Part shown: positions 15,127 to 24,863 of the stretch, piece by piece | Position numbering within the stretch: the stretch's first letter is position 1 | Layout: each line of letters begins with the position of its first letter | NCBI GenBank assembly: GCA_023392475.1 | Contig: JAEVZA010000481.1 | Coordinates: forward strand, 1-55,381 | Origin: Actinomycetes bacterium | GTDB lineage: Bacteria > Actinomycetota > Acidimicrobiia > Acidimicrobiales > Microtrichaceae | Reading direction: 5' to 3' | DNA length: 55,381 nucleotides | Position numbers and translations under genes: made by a program | The notes under the pieces: model-generated | The model's database searches: none | The model's input: the letters and a program-made list of their open reading frames with translations, nothing else | Told to the model about the DNA's origin: nothing

Positions 15127-18100
15127 ATGCGCAACGAGCGACCCACCCGGCCCGGCGAGGCGCGGTCCGCCGACGGCGTGGTGCACCGCTGGTGCGCCCG
15201 GTTGGTCGTCGTGGCGGTGCTGGCCGTCGGACTGGCGGCGGCAGCGGCGGCGACGGCCGGGGCGGCGCTCGACCCCAGCATCTGTCCTCCGGCGAACCCG
15301 ATCGGCAGCGGCTCCGAGCTGCTGCCCGTCGCGGTCGACGATCCCTTCCCTGCGGTCGCGAACTGGAACTCGCCCCTCGACGTCCCCGCTCCGGGCGTGC
15401 TCGCGAACGACTACATGCCCCTGCCCGGCGGGTCGACCTCGAAGAACGTGCTCGCGGTGATCTGGCGGCAGCCGACCTACGGACACGTCACGCTGAACCG
15501 CGACGGTTCGTGGACCTTCGTCCCGACTGCGACACCGCAGGTCGCCGACCTGCCGGACGAGACCGACAGCTTCCAGTACGTGGCCTACGACCCGACGAGC
15601 GGCGTGTGCTCCGCCAACCCGGCGACGGTGAGGTTCAGCATCCACGGATTCGTGGAGTCGCCGGGTGCCGCTCCGGGCGCCTACGACGACACGTACCCCG
15701 GCCCGCCGGGCGCCGAGCCCGCCATCCCCGCGGGCCGGCCCTTCGACGTGGCCGAACCGGGCGTGCTGGCCAACGACTTCGACAACGCGGTCTCGCCGCC
15801 GGAGCCGGCGCGCAACCTCGTGGCCGAGCTGCTGTCGCAGCCGGTCTGGCTCAGCAACGGGCAACCGGCGGGGACCATCACGAACTGGGGCCTGCGGCGG
15901 GTCACCGCCGGGGCGGACAGCACCGTCACCGACGCGCCCGGGGCGTTCACGTTCACCCCGTCGTTCAACGGGTACGGCTACGCCTCGTTCACGTACCGCG
16001 CCTGCTACGGCGTGACCGGGACGTTCTCGACGGCGTGCTCGGCCCCTGCCACGGTGCTGATCGACGTGGCCTACTCCACGCCCGCAGCCGGCGACATCAC
16101 GGCCGTCATCGGGAGCGGCCGCCGTGCCGAGGTCAGCTACGCGCAGCTGCTCGCCGCCTCCCGCTTCCCCACGGTGCAGTCGCACCTGTGGCCGCGGTTC
16201 GGGTCCGCCGCCGCCGGAACGGTCACCCCGTACTACTGGACCGGTTCGCCGCTCCTGAACGCGGACGGCTCGACCGCGTACGACACGGGCGACTTCGTGA
16301 CGACGTTCTACGCGCCCGGACCGTCGTTCTCCGGCCAGGACAGCTTCACCTACCGGCTGTGCGACTCCAGGACCGACGGACCGGGCGTCACCTGCACGAA
16401 CGACGCCACGATCACCGTGAGGGCGCCGAGCCCGAACCCGAACGTCGTGTCGGTCACGTCGCCCGCCACCGCGACGCTCCCGTTCGAGGTGCGCTTCGAC
16501 CGGAGCGTCCGGGGCGTCTCCGCCGCCGACGTGACGTTGACCGACGTCACGGACCCGAACGCGCCCGTGGACGTCCCACTGACCCTCACGTGCTGGGTCG
16601 AGGTGCCGCAGTACGCACTCGACGGCGGTCCGCTGCTCGGCGCCGACGGGCACCAGATCGTCGAACGCCAGGTCCAGTCCTGCGACGGCGGCACGGTGAC
16701 GCTCGCCCTCCTCAGCCACTCCGCCGCACTCGTGAGCGGGCACGCCTACCGGGTCCGGCTGAACTCGGGCACGACGGGGATCACGGGCGCCGACGGCGAT
16801 TCCAGGCCACTCGACGCCTACGACCAGACCGTCGTGTTCACCCTGCCGGACGCGGCCGCGCCGACGGCGGCCCCGTCGGCGACCACGCCGCCCGACGCCT
16901 GGACGAAGGATGACGTGACGGTGGACTGGAACTGGTCCGACGGCAGCGGTTCCGGCGTGGATCCGGCGAGGTGCACCCGATCGTCGACCTCGTCGGGCGA
17001 GGGCGTCCAGGTCCTGACCGCGCTCTGCTCCGATCTCCGGGGCAACGTCGGTCGAGCGACGTACCAGGTGAAGGTCGACCGGACGGGTCCGGTCGCGAAC
17101 CCGGTGCTGTCGCCGATCACGCCCGGCGGGTTCTCCAACTCGGACGTCACGGTCACGTGGAACTGGACCGATGCCGGGTCCGGCATCGACCCGGCCAGGT
17201 GCCCCGCCACCTCGACGCTGTCCGGCGAGGGCCTCCAGAGCGTCGTCGAGACCTGCACCGACGTCATCGGCAACGTCGGCTCCGGGAGCGCCTCGGCCGC
17301 GGTCGACACCGTGGCCCCGGTCGCCGAACCCACCGTCAGCGCCGATCCCGGTCCCTCGGGGTGGATCACGGCGCGGCCCGTGACGATCACGTGGAACTGG
17401 ACCGACGCCGGGTCCGGCATCGACACGGCCAGGTGCCCGCCGACCACGACGATCCTGTCCGACGGGGCATCGCTCGTGACGGCGTCCTGCACCGACCGAG
17501 CGGGCAACACCGGGCACGCGGGCGACGTCTACCACGTCGACACGACGGCGCCCACGGCGTCACCGACCGTGTCCCCGACCCCGTACGAGGGCTGGTCCAA
17601 GGGTCCCGTCACCGTCACGTGGCACTGGGACGACGTCCCGGGCACCGGCTCCGGACCCGACCCGGCGACGTGCCCCGCCACGTCCAGCGCCACGACATCG
17701 GGGACGGTCACCGCGACCTGCACCGACCTCGCCGGCAACACCGGGACCGCCGCCCAGCGCGTCGACATCGACACCACCGCCCCCACCGCCGCGCCGACCA
17801 CGCCCTCCGGCTGGTCCCGGACCGACGTGACCGTCCTGTGGAACTGGACCGACACGGGCGGCTCGGGACCCGACCCCACCGTCTGCCCCGTCGGCTCGAC
17901 CTCCGGCGGCGAGGGCACCACCACCTTGAGCAGCAGCTGCGTCGACATCGCGGGCAACGTCGCGACCGCCAGCGCCGTGGTGAAGGTGGACAAGACGCCT
18001 CCCGCCCTCGCGCCGACGATCGGCCCCACCCCGCTCCTCCTGGGCGCCACGCCCGTCGCGAGGCCGAACGCCACCGATGCCCTCTCCGGCGTCGCCGCCC

Positions 18101-18540
18101 AGTCGTGCACCGCCCCGAAGGCCACGACGCTCGGCGCCGGCACGGTGACCTGCACCGCCACCGACGTCGCCGGCAACACCGCGACCGTCACCGTCCCGTA
18201 CACCGTCGGCGTCGGCATCCGGTGGGCGGCGAAGCCGTCCACCATGTGGCCGGACGTCGGCCTCGCCATCGGCGTCGCCGCCCAGCTCACCGATGCCACC
18301 GGCCGGGCGGTTCCGGTCTCCACCGCGCAGCGCCTGGGCTCCTGCGCCGTCAGGTTCACGCTCGGCACGCAGGCGCCGGTGTGCGCCACCTACGTGCCGC
18401 TCACCAACACGTTCGCCGCCGTGATCCCGACCACGAAGCGGCTCACGGTGGGCACACCCGTGATGCTCACCGCCACCGCGGCTGCCGGCGGCACGACGCT
18501 CGGCACCGGCACCGCCGTCGTCAACGTCGTCCGCCGTTGA
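15127..18540 (+). CDS. Large exported protein with Ig-like repeats
   Basis: 1137 residues from ATG 15127 (MRNERPTRPGEARSADG), followed by a hydrophobic signal segment near 30-55. Residues about 65-470 hold three cadherin/Ig-like modules of the tandem-95 type, marked by FDVAEPGVLANDFD, GSWTFVPTA and FSGQDSFTYRLC. About 480-570 is another Ig-like domain (VVSVTSPATATLPFEVRFDR). Residues about 575-950 are five tandem repeats of about 75 residues with the signature VTVTWNWTDAGSGIDPARCP ... CTD-AGN-G, then a sixth HYR-like repeat. Two conserved Cys per repeat suggest disulphides. No sorting motif or transmembrane tail is visible, so it is probably released or held by other means. Likely adhesive or structural (inference). 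Confidence 0.85.
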   Translation: MRNERPTRPGEARSADGVVHRWCARLVVVAVLAVGLAAAAAATAGAALDPSICPPANPIGSGSELLPVAVDDPFPAVANWNSPLDVPAPGVLANDYMPLPGGSTSKNVLAVIWRQPTYGHVTLNRDGSWTFVPTATPQVADLPDETDSFQYVAYDPTSGVCSANPATVRFSIHGFVESPGAAPGAYDDTYPGPPGAEPAIPAGRPFDVAEPGVLANDFDNAVSPPEPARNLVAELLSQPVWLSNGQPAGTITNWGLRRVTAGADSTVTDAPGAFTFTPSFNGYGYASFTYRACYGVTGTFSTACSAPATVLIDVAYSTPAAGDITAVIGSGRRAEVSYAQLLAASRFPTVQSHLWPRFGSAAAGTVTPYYWTGSPLLNADGSTAYDTGDFVTTFYAPGPSFSGQDSFTYRLCDSRTDGPGVTCTNDATITVRAPSPNPNVVSVTSPATATLPFEVRFDRSVRGVSAADVTLTDVTDPNAPVDVPLTLTCWVEVPQYALDGGPLLGADGHQIVERQVQSCDGGTVTLALLSHSAALVSGHAYRVRLNSGTTGITGADGDSRPLDAYDQTVVFTLPDAAAPTAAPSATTPPDAWTKDDVTVDWNWSDGSGSGVDPARCTRSSTSSGEGVQVLTALCSDLRGNVGRATYQVKVDRTGPVANPVLSPITPGGFSNSDVTVTWNWTDAGSGIDPARCPATSTLSGEGLQSVVETCTDVIGNVGSGSASAAVDTVAPVAEPTVSADPGPSGWITARPVTITWNWTDAGSGIDTARCPPTTTILSDGASLVTASCTDRAGNTGHAGDVYHVDTTAPTASPTVSPTPYEGWSKGPVTVTWHWDDVPGTGSGPDPATCPATSSATTSGTVTATCTDLAGNTGTAAQRVDIDTTAPTAAPTTPSGWSRTDVTVLWNWTDTGGSGPDPTVCPVGSTSGGEGTTTLSSSCVDIAGNVATASAVVKVDKTPPALAPTIGPTPLLLGATPVARPNATDALSGVAAQSCTAPKATTLGAGTVTCTATDVAGNTATVTVPYTVGVGIRWAAKPSTMWPDVGLAIGVAAQLTDATGRAVPVSTAQRLGSCAVRFTLGTQAPVCATYVPLTNTFAAVIPTTKRLTVGTPVMLTATAAAGGTTLGTGTAVVNVVRR

Positions 18541-18551
18541 CGACGGGCCCG

Positions 18552-19934
18552 TCACCAGGTGATGCGGTCGGTCCGGGCGTCGGCGAGGAGGGCGCCGCGG
18601 TCCTCGGCGAGCACGAACCCGGCGGCGATCGCGGCGTCGGCGGCGGCGGTGTACGCGGCGACGTAGTCGTCCCGCGAGCCGTACCGCTCGCGCAACGTCG
18701 CCTCCGGCAGCTCGGCGGTCCGCCCGAACAGTTGGCACGCGCGGTTCGCACCGGCCGGGGCGAGCCCCGACAGCAGCTCGACCGGGGCGTCGACGCACGG
18801 CGTGCGGACGCCGCCGAGCACGTTGCCGAGGTCGTCGACGTCGAACCTGCCGCGCCCGGCGCCATCGTCGACGACCGCGAGCCGCGGCGCGGCGGGGGGC
18901 GGCGTGCCGTGGACCACCCACTCCTCCAGCCGCCGCAGCGCGGCTCGGACCACGAAGCCCTGCTGGCCCCGGTTGACCGGCTCCGGGCAGCCGAGCACCG
19001 GCTCGAAGTCGCCGATCAGCGAGCGGTCGGCGTGGGCGGTGCCGGCGATCTCCCAGAGGCGGAAGCCGTCCGTGTCGGGCTGCCGCGCCGGCAGGTAGCG
19101 GAGGTGGCCGAGGAGATCGGTCTCGGTCTCGACGACGACGACCGGCACGTCGAGGTCGTCGCGGATCCGCACGGCCTCGTCGCCGCGGCCGTCCTCGAGG
19201 TCGATGCGCCCGTCGGGACCGCCGAGCGGCGCCGCCGGACCGCCGCGGCTGTGGATCAGGAACCCGTCGACCGCGTGCTCCGTCGGGTGCACCCCGTTGG
19301 CGTACGTCGTGAGCGTGTAGGCGCTCTGCGACTCCCCGACGGCGAGCACGCGCTCGACGCCGAGGTCCGCGGTCGGGCCGTCGGCCCGGCTCGACCGCAG
19401 CGCACGGGCGACGCACGTGTACAGGTCGTACGAGAACTCGTCACCCGGGTGGTGGAGGCCGCCGTAGCGCTCGGGATCCGTCTGGCGGAGCGCCTCGAGC
19501 CGGATCGCCCCGTCGCCGATCCGCACCAGCGCCGGCGCGGTCTCGATGCCCGCCTTCTGCGCGGAGAGCCCGACCCACACGTGGCCGCGACGCACCACCT
19601 CCGCTCCGAGGAACCCGTAGGACGGCGCGGCGTCGCTGCCGCTCGAGACGTTGAGCCACTCGAGCACGACCGTGCCGCTGCACCGAGCCGGATCGACGGG
19701 GCGACGCGCCACGACGCGGGTCCTGACCTCCGCCTCGGCCCCGGCGGCGAGCTCGAACCTGCCGTCCTCCGGGAACGTCGCATCGGCCGAGGTCACCGCG
19801 TGGACGGTGGCGACGACGCCGAGCTCCCGCTGCTCGTAGCCCGCCGCGACGAGGTCGGGGTCGCCCAGGCTCCCGATGAGCGCGGTGCCCGCGCCGGCGG
19901 GCAGGTCCACGAACCGGAGACGCTCGGGTGCCAT
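18552..19934 (-). CDS. Alpha/beta hydrolase domain-containing protein (large esterase-like)
   Basis: 460 residues, no signal peptide. The nucleophile elbow is GESQSA (about residue 203), preceded by VERVLAVG; the acid is probably in VVVVETETD and the His in EIAGTAHADR. LDLYTCVARALRSS and the early GTVVLEWLNVSSGSDAAPSYGFLGAEVVRRGHVWVGLSAQKAG pattern match the family called alpha/beta hydrolase domain (about 450 residues). Substrates of characterised members are not firmly known. It converges on the Ig-like protein gene with an 11-bp gap. Confidence 0.85.
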   Translation of the reverse strand: MAPERLRFVDLPAGAGTALIGSLGDPDLVAAGYEQRELGVVATVHAVTSADATFPEDGRFELAAGAEAEVRTRVVARRPVDPARCSGTVVLEWLNVSSGSDAAPSYGFLGAEVVRRGHVWVGLSAQKAGIETAPALVRIGDGAIRLEALRQTDPERYGGLHHPGDEFSYDLYTCVARALRSSRADGPTADLGVERVLAVGESQSAYTLTTYANGVHPTEHAVDGFLIHSRGGPAAPLGGPDGRIDLEDGRGDEAVRIRDDLDVPVVVVETETDLLGHLRYLPARQPDTDGFRLWEIAGTAHADRSLIGDFEPVLGCPEPVNRGQQGFVVRAALRRLEEWVVHGTPPPAAPRLAVVDDGAGRGRFDVDDLGNVLGGVRTPCVDAPVELLSGLAPAGANRACQLFGRTAELPEATLRERYGSRDDYVAAYTAAADAAIAAGFVLAEDRGALLADARTDRITW

Positions 19935-20016
19935 GGCGGCGGACGCTACCGGCGGGGCCGGTCCGGCCGCCGGAACGACCCCGACGAACTCTGACTGAAT
20001 TCCGGTACGCAGGATC

Positions 20017-20039
20017 TACGATGCGTCCCGTGGGACGCA
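20017..20039 (+). promoter_or_regulatory. Possible -10 and operator upstream of the cyclase-ATPase gene
   Basis: TACGAT (20017-20022) looks like a -10, and directly on it begins a perfect inverted repeat TGCGTCCC-GT-GGGACGCA (20022-20039). It lies 16 bp before the GTG start, in the 121-bp divergent gap. No convincing -35. Either a regulator site or a 5'-UTR hairpin. Confidence 0.35.
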
Positions 20040-20055
20040 CCGGGCACCGGTCGGG

Positions 20056-23000
20056 GTGAGTGGGACGAGTCGGGCCGTGCGCGACGTCGAGACGCTGACC
20101 ATCATGTTCTGCGACCTGGTGGACTCGACCCGCATCAGCGTCGCGCTCGACGGTCCGACCGCCACCAACCTCCGCACCTCGGTGTTCGCGCTGCTGCGGG
20201 AGGAGGTCGAGCGGGTCGAGGGGCGGCAGGTGAAGTCGCTCGGCGACGGCATCATGGCCGTGTTCCCGAACGCGGCCAGCGGGCTCGGCGCCGCGGTCGC
20301 GATCCAACGTCGGGTCGAGCGGCTCGACCGCCGGTTCCCCGAACCGATCCGCCTGCGGATCGGGTTGAGCGCGGGCGACGCCGAGTTCGACGACGGCGAC
20401 TACTACGGCGACCCCGTGATCGAGGCGGCCCGGCTCTGCGACGTCGCCGGCGCGGGGCAGATCCTCACCGGCGACCTCGTCCGGCTGCTCGCCGGCCGCA
20501 CCGTGTCCTTCCGGTTCGGCGATGCGAAGGACCACGACCTGAAGGGCCTCCCGTCACCGGTGCCGGCCCGCCTCGTCGACTGGGACCCGCTCGAGGTCAG
20601 CGAGGTCCCGCTGCAGCGACCGACGTCGTCGAGCCCGCTCATCGCGCGCTCCACGGAGCTGGCGCGGTTCGGCCGCGCGCTCACCGCCGTCGAGGACGGC
20701 CACAGCCGGGTCGTCGCGCTGACCGGCGAGTCGGGCGTCGGCAAGAGCCGAACCGCCGAGGAGCTGGCGCGACTCGCGCACGACCGGGGCGCGGTCGTGC
20801 TCGTCGGCCGGGCCCGGGAGGAGCTGCCCGTCCCCTTCGGGCCGTACCTCGACGCGCTCTCGCACCTCGTCACCCACCTCGACGCGGGCGTGCTCGCGGA
20901 GCACGTCGCCGAGCACGGCGCCGAGCTGGGCCGGCTGGTGCCGGAGCTCGCCACCCGCCTCGGCTCGCTGCCGGAGCTCACGCCCACGGACCCGGAGACC
21001 GAGCGGTACCGCCTCTACCGATCCGTCGTCGGCATCCTCGCAAGCGTGTGCGCGGTCCGGCCCACGGTCCTCGTGCTCGACGACCTCCACTTCGCGGACC
21101 GCTCGACGGTCCACCTCACGAGGTTCCTCGCCGACGAGGGCGTGTCGGGCCTGCTCATCCTCACCGTGTTCCGGCGCAACGAGCTGGAGGACGACAACCC
21201 CCTCAACGACATGTGGGCCGACCAGCTCCAGGCCGGGCGGCTCGTCGTGCTCGACCTCCTCGGGCTCGACGTCGAGGACGTCGTCACGCTGATCGAGCAG
21301 GAGATGGGCCACCCGCTCCAGGGGTCGGTGCGCGGCACGTCCGAGGTGATCGCCCGGGAGACGGCCGGCAACCCGTTCTTCGTGACCGAGCTCGTGCGCC
21401 ACCTCGAGGAGGAGGGCGGGCTCGAGTCCGTGGACCGGACGGAGGCGATCTCGTCGACCGCGCTGCCGACCACGGTGATCGAGGTCATCCGGCGGCGGGT
21501 GCACCGCCTCGGCGAGGACGCCGGCCGGATGCTGGCCGCGGCGTCGACGCTCGGCATGGACTTCGACGTGCGCGTGCTCGCCGACGTCGCGCGGATGGAC
21601 GAGCTCGTCGTCGTCGACCACCTGGACCGGGCGATGGACGCCGGGCTCGTCCGGGCCGCGTCGGCACCCGGCGGGACGTGCACGTTCGCGCACGGCATCG
21701 TGGTCCGGACGCTCTACGGCGACATGTCGGCGCTCCGGCGTTCCCAGCTGCACCGACGGGCGGCCGAGGTGCTGCGCGCCGGCGCGGGCGACGACCCGGC
21801 CTGCGTCGCCGGGCTGGAGGCGGTCAACGAGATCGCGCGGCACGCCTACGAGGGACGGGACCGCACGACGACCGCCACCGCGATCCGGTGGGCGCGGGAG
21901 GCCGGGCGCCGCGCCGACGCGCAGCTCGCCCCCGGCGACGCGATCCGCTGGTACGAGCGGGCGCTGGAGATGGCGGACGAGCTCGACCCCGACCCGAACC
22001 TCCGGTGCGAGGTGCTCATCGAGCTCGGCGTCGCCCAGCGCGACGCGGGCAGCGAGGAGTACCGCCAGACGCTGCGGCAGGCCAGCGCGCTGGCGCGCAA
22101 CCTCGGCACGGCGGGCCTCATGGCCGAGGTCGCGCTCGCCAACTTCCGCGGCTTCTGGTCGACGAGCGGCTCGGTCGACGAGGAGCGGCTGGACGAGCTG
22201 CAGGCGGCGCGCGTCGCCCTCGGCTCGGGCGACCACCCGAGCACCGCGCGCATCCTGGCCACGACCGCGGTCGAGCTCGGCTACGGCGACGATCCCGAGG
22301 CGCGCATCGCGCTGGCCGACGAGGCGGTGGAGATGGGCCGTCGGCTCGGTCAGCCGGCCACGCTCGCCTACCTGCTGCGGTCGTGGGAGCTCGTCCACCG
22401 CCTCCCGTGGTACCTCGAGGAGCGCGTGCAGGTGGCGGCCGAGCACCACCACCTCGCGCAGGAGCTCGACGACCCGGTCGAGCGCTTCTGGGCGGTGAAC
22501 TCGTACAGCATCGTGGCGCTCGAGCACGGCGACGCCCGGCGCTTCCACGAGCTGGTCCCGCAGGTGCTGCCGGCGGCGGCGGCCACGGGGCAGCGGCTCC
22601 TCGAGTGGATCGGCGGGTTCGTCGCCTTCAACGCGCTGGTCATCGAGGGGCGGTGGCAGGAGGCCGAGCAGCTGATGGAGCGCACGCACGCGCTCGGCGT
22701 CGAGGCGGGGATGCCCGACGCCACCGAGGTGTACGCGTCGCACCTGTTCGAGATCCGGCGCTCGCAGGGCCGCGTCGACGAGCTGGTCGACCTGCTCGTC
22801 GCCGTGGTCGAGGCCTCGCCCGACATCGAGGCGTTCCGACCCGCGCTCGGCGTCTGCTACCGGGACCTCGGTCGCCGCGACGGCGAGGCGATGTTCCGAG
22901 AGGACGCCGCCGACGGCTTCGCCCGCTACCGCCACAACGGCCTGTGGCTCGCCTCGATGACGATGAACGCCGAGCTCGCCGCGTACTTCAACGACGACGA

Positions 23001-23358
23001 CGCCGCCGAGCGGCTGTTCGAGATCCTGGTGCCCTGGCGCGACCAGGTCGTGTGGACGGGCACGACCGCGGGCCGGTCCGTGGCGGTGGCGCTCGGGCAG
23101 ATCACGGCCACGATGGGCCGCTTCGACGAGGCGGAGGACTTCCTCGCCCAGGCGGTCGAGATCCACCGTGCGCTGCGGGCACCGGCGTGGACGTCGGGGG
23201 CGCTGCTGGCGTCGGCGGTCATGTACTCGGCGCGGCGCGGGCCGGGCGACGCCGGTCGGGCGCGCGAGGCGCTGGCCGAGGCGACGGTGCTGGCGGCGTC
23301 GGTCGGCGCCGGCACGCAGATGCGCTGGGCCGAGCGCCTGTCCGAGACCGTCGGCTGA
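20056..23358 (+). CDS. Cyclase-homology / AAA-like ATPase / TPR regulator
   Basis: 1100 residues, GTG start after TCGGGG. Residues about 10-175 are a class III nucleotide cyclase domain: metal Asp in IMFCDLVDST and LGDGIMAVF. The usual catalytic Asn of the VNxAAR motif is Ile here (DPVIEAARLC), so cyclase activity is doubtful. Residues about 195-560 are a STAND-type ATPase with Walker A GESGVGKSR (about 223-231) and Walker B VLVLDDLHFAD (about 338). The C-terminal half is TPR-like helical repeats. No DNA-binding domain is visible at the C-terminus. Family proteins are signal-dependent oligomeric switches; trigger and output are unknown here. Monocistronic, with a palindrome directly after it. 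Confidence 0.9.
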   Translation: MSGTSRAVRDVETLTIMFCDLVDSTRISVALDGPTATNLRTSVFALLREEVERVEGRQVKSLGDGIMAVFPNAASGLGAAVAIQRRVERLDRRFPEPIRLRIGLSAGDAEFDDGDYYGDPVIEAARLCDVAGAGQILTGDLVRLLAGRTVSFRFGDAKDHDLKGLPSPVPARLVDWDPLEVSEVPLQRPTSSSPLIARSTELARFGRALTAVEDGHSRVVALTGESGVGKSRTAEELARLAHDRGAVVLVGRAREELPVPFGPYLDALSHLVTHLDAGVLAEHVAEHGAELGRLVPELATRLGSLPELTPTDPETERYRLYRSVVGILASVCAVRPTVLVLDDLHFADRSTVHLTRFLADEGVSGLLILTVFRRNELEDDNPLNDMWADQLQAGRLVVLDLLGLDVEDVVTLIEQEMGHPLQGSVRGTSEVIARETAGNPFFVTELVRHLEEEGGLESVDRTEAISSTALPTTVIEVIRRRVHRLGEDAGRMLAAASTLGMDFDVRVLADVARMDELVVVDHLDRAMDAGLVRAASAPGGTCTFAHGIVVRTLYGDMSALRRSQLHRRAAEVLRAGAGDDPACVAGLEAVNEIARHAYEGRDRTTTATAIRWAREAGRRADAQLAPGDAIRWYERALEMADELDPDPNLRCEVLIELGVAQRDAGSEEYRQTLRQASALARNLGTAGLMAEVALANFRGFWSTSGSVDEERLDELQAARVALGSGDHPSTARILATTAVELGYGDDPEARIALADEAVEMGRRLGQPATLAYLLRSWELVHRLPWYLEERVQVAAEHHHLAQELDDPVERFWAVNSYSIVALEHGDARRFHELVPQVLPAAAATGQRLLEWIGGFVAFNALVIEGRWQEAEQLMERTHALGVEAGMPDATEVYASHLFEIRRSQGRVDELVDLLVAVVEASPDIEAFRPALGVCYRDLGRRDGEAMFREDAADGFARYRHNGLWLASMTMNAELAAYFNDDDAAERLFEILVPWRDQVVWTGTTAGRSVAVALGQITATMGRFDEAEDFLAQAVEIHRALRAPAWTSGALLASAVMYSARRGPGDAGRAREALAEATVLAASVGAGTQMRWAERLSETVG

Positions 23359-23386
23359 CCCGCCACCCCTCCGACCGACCGACGAT

Positions 23387-23440
23387 CCGTTCTGTTCGGC
23401 GAAAGCGGCGGATTCCGCGCGCTCCTGACGAACAGAACGG
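23387..23440. repeat. Intergenic palindrome B2 (CCGTTCTG type)
   Basis: Perfect 12-bp outer stem CCGTTCTGTTCG (23387-23398) / CGAACAGAACGG (23429-23440) enclosing a smaller GCGG/CCGC hairpin. It fills the gap between the cyclase-ATPase gene and the convergent DyP peroxidase gene, and abuts the latter's stop codon. It shares the GTTCTG/CAGAAC ends with B1 and B4. Could act as a bidirectional terminator. Confidence 0.75.
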
Positions 23441-23441
23441 G

Positions 23442-24863
23442 TCAGACGCGGCCGTCGGCCAGTCGACGCAGCGCGCGCAGCCCGGGCTGGAACAGGTAGA
23501 GGCTGCCCCGCACCGCGACGAGCGGCTGCTCGAGCGGCAGCAGGTAGGGCGGTGCCCCATCCCGACCGGGCACCTTGAAGCGGGCGTTCGGCTGCGGCCG
23601 ACCCACCAGCGGATCGGCGTCGTGGCCGGCGCCGAGCACATCGCCGTCGTTCACCCAGTGGCGCTGGACGAACTCGAACTGACGCTCGATGTCGGCCACG
23701 AAGCACACGAACACCAGGCCCCGGTCCTCGCCGTCGTCGTCCCTGGCGTCGGCATCGAGGCGCGGCCCGTACGGCACGCCGCGACGGATCATCCGGTGGC
23801 GCGTCGTCATCGACCCGCCGACGCCCGCGCCGTCACGCGGGTTCACGCGGCGGACGTGCGAACCGACCGGGCACCGCTCCCCCGCCTCGTCGTCACCGAA
23901 GCGGAAGTCGTTCACCCGTGCGGGATCGGCGGCGATCGCCGGGTCGGGCCCGTCGGGCGAGGCGGCCAGCGGTGTGCCGTCCTGCCAGCGCCCGACGATC
24001 TTGGCGGCCAGCTCCGTCGCACCTCCCGGGTAGCCCACGCCGACGTCCTCGACGAGGGAGCGGAACGCCGCCACGTCCTGCCGGAGCTTGCGGATCACGA
24101 CGTACGACCCGTTGCGCCCCCACGCCCCGCCCGGCGCCGGCGACCGCACGCCCTCCGCATCACGGTGGCCCAGCACGAACTCGCCGATCGGGAGCGGCTC
24201 CCAGTGGTGGGGGTGGGGCGTGCCGGTCGTCGGGGTGCCACGGCGGTCGATCCCCGCGAGCCTCGGCTGCGCGATCCCGTCCACGAACCCGAAGTGCTCG
24301 CAACGGTCGCCGAAGCGCTCCGCCTGCTGGGTCACGAGCAGGTCGAGGTGCTCGTCGCCCTCGAGCCGCTGCGTGAGCTCGCCGAGCGCGTCGTCGAGGT
24401 GATCGGCCTGCCAGGCCGTGAGCGTGACGACGAGGTGCACCTCGTCATCACGGAACCCGACCGTCCACTCGTCGGGGTGGCTCTGCTCCCGGTCCCCGAG
24501 CATCGGTGCCCGCCGGACCCCTTGCCGGAACGCGACGGGGAAGTCGTCGAGGACGTCGCCGGACACCTCGAGCACGTGCAGCCCCGCGAACGTCACGGCC
24601 ACGTTGGTGGTCACGCGAGGCGGACGCTCCCACGGGGTCGCCGTCGTCACGCGGCCGTGGAGGTCCCGGAGCAGGCACCGCCCCGCCCTCGGGTCGCGCA
24701 CGGCGACGAGCAGGTGGGCGACGTGGTCGTTGTCATACGCGCGCAGCACGTTGCCCTGGATGTCCGCGAGGTCCTCGTCGGACACGCCACCGGCGGCCGG
24801 GCGCAGCCGCCGCCGGGCGGTCCGCAGGACCGACCCGACGACCGTGGGCGCCCTCGCCGTCAC
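23442..24863 (-). CDS. DyP-type haem peroxidase
   Basis: 473 residues from GTG 24863, which overlaps the upstream stop by 4 bp; the longer open frame is rejected because it would cover the upstream gene. It begins with a basic leader then LADIQGNVLRAYDNDHVAHLLV, the usual start of the DyP fold. Diagnostic motifs: FGFVDGIAQP (GxxDG, about residue 193, catalytic Asp) and CPVGSHVRRVNPRD with the proximal haem His near 334. No Tat signal or encapsulin-targeting tail is obvious. It oxidises organic substrates with peroxide; substrate unknown. Last of three overlapping genes. Confidence 0.93.
   Translation of the reverse strand: MTARAPTVVGSVLRTARRRLRPAAGGVSDEDLADIQGNVLRAYDNDHVAHLLVAVRDPRAGRCLLRDLHGRVTTATPWERPPRVTTNVAVTFAGLHVLEVSGDVLDDFPVAFRQGVRRAPMLGDREQSHPDEWTVGFRDDEVHLVVTLTAWQADHLDDALGELTQRLEGDEHLDLLVTQQAERFGDRCEHFGFVDGIAQPRLAGIDRRGTPTTGTPHPHHWEPLPIGEFVLGHRDAEGVRSPAPGGAWGRNGSYVVIRKLRQDVAAFRSLVEDVGVGYPGGATELAAKIVGRWQDGTPLAASPDGPDPAIAADPARVNDFRFGDDEAGERCPVGSHVRRVNPRDGAGVGGSMTTRHRMIRRGVPYGPRLDADARDDDGEDRGLVFVCFVADIERQFEFVQRHWVNDGDVLGAGHDADPLVGRPQPNARFKVPGRDGAPPYLLPLEQPLVAVRGSLYLFQPGLRALRRLADGRV

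Noticed and set aside
16971..19994. A 1007-codon open frame on the plus strand across the Ig-like protein and hydrolase genes
   Set aside because: Low-complexity Arg/His-rich translation with no motif; the real frames there contain clear families.
20554..23706. A 1050-codon minus-strand frame antisense to the cyclase-ATPase gene
   Set aside because: Antisense shadow with composition bias; the plus-strand frame has Walker and cyclase motifs.
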